Below are positions 5,728 to 5,774 of a DNA stretch of 5,774 bases, in pieces. The notes below the pieces were generated by a model. It was not told the origin of the DNA and searched no databases. It worked only from the letters and a program-made list of their open reading frames with translations. Source of the stretch: an uncultured Propionibacteriaceae bacterium (lineage in GTDB: Bacteria > Actinomycetota > Actinomycetes > Propionibacteriales > Propionibacteriaceae); assembly GCA_937988865.1 (NCBI GenBank), contig CALKHV010000091.1, forward strand, positions 1 to 5,774, in the 5' to 3' direction. Each line of letters opens with the position of its first letter. Position 1 is the first letter of the stretch. The position numbers were made by a program, and so were the translations under genes.

Positions 5728-5774
5728 TCAATCGCGCCGCGACCGCTCCTGATTGCGCAGAGCCCTCTCGGCGA
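5728..5774 (-). CDS. Possible C-terminal fragment of a gene running off the right edge
   Basis: On the minus strand a frame enters from beyond the window edge and ends at a TGA at 5728-5730. It reads AERALRNQERSRRD, a hydrophilic, Arg/Glu-rich tail plausible for a real C-terminus, with mostly G/C third positions. A gene converging here would fit the stem-loop at 5669-5712 acting on both sides. Fourteen codons are too few to identify a family or to exclude chance; another frame is open for a similar length to a TGA at 5724-5726. Confidence 0.3.
   Translation of the reverse strand, partial: AERALRNQERSRRD

Overview
The window is GC-rich, double-stranded-coding chromosomal DNA, very probably from an actinobacterium. 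Third codon positions in all genes are dominated by G/C, and the dihydroorotase reads like actinobacterial PyrC. Three start codons sit exactly where a leaderless transcript would begin, a layout common in Actinobacteria. I cannot name the genus. I see no insertion sequence, phage gene, CRISPR array, tRNA or rRNA.

Left part (1-3983) looks like a small sugar-acid module. A LacI-type regulator (23-1036, +) converges on a LarA-superfamily enzyme (1050-2330, -), with 13 bp between the stop codons. That enzyme is divergent from an FGGY kinase of the gluconate kinase (GntK) type (2439-3983, +). The 108-bp divergent intergenic region holds a -10-like hexamer placed for leaderless transcription of the larA homolog, a weaker one for the kinase, and an inverted repeat (2391-2413) that could be the regulator's operator. 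The LarA homolog keeps the histidines and lysine that hold the nickel-pincer cofactor of lactate racemase. Its pairing with a gluconate-type kinase fits a 2-epimerase that interconverts an aldonate such as D-mannonate with D-gluconate, which the kinase would pass to 6-phosphogluconate. This is an inference; the substrate is not proven by the sequence.

Right part (4001-5774) is housekeeping plus unknowns. pyrC (4001-5260, -) encodes a complete class I dihydroorotase with a clear ribosome binding site. In this window it stands alone, with no other pyr or car gene beside it. Divergent from it is a 99-residue single-pass membrane protein of unknown role (5350-5649, +), apparently leaderless. It is followed by a long, nearly perfect stem-loop (5669-5712) that probably terminates transcription, perhaps from both sides, because a possible C-terminal fragment of a minus-strand gene begins at 5728 and runs off the window.

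The most interesting object is the regulator / nickel-pincer epimerase / gluconate-type kinase trio with its shared control region. The regulator's hinge, which in this family reads the centre of the operator, is atypical.
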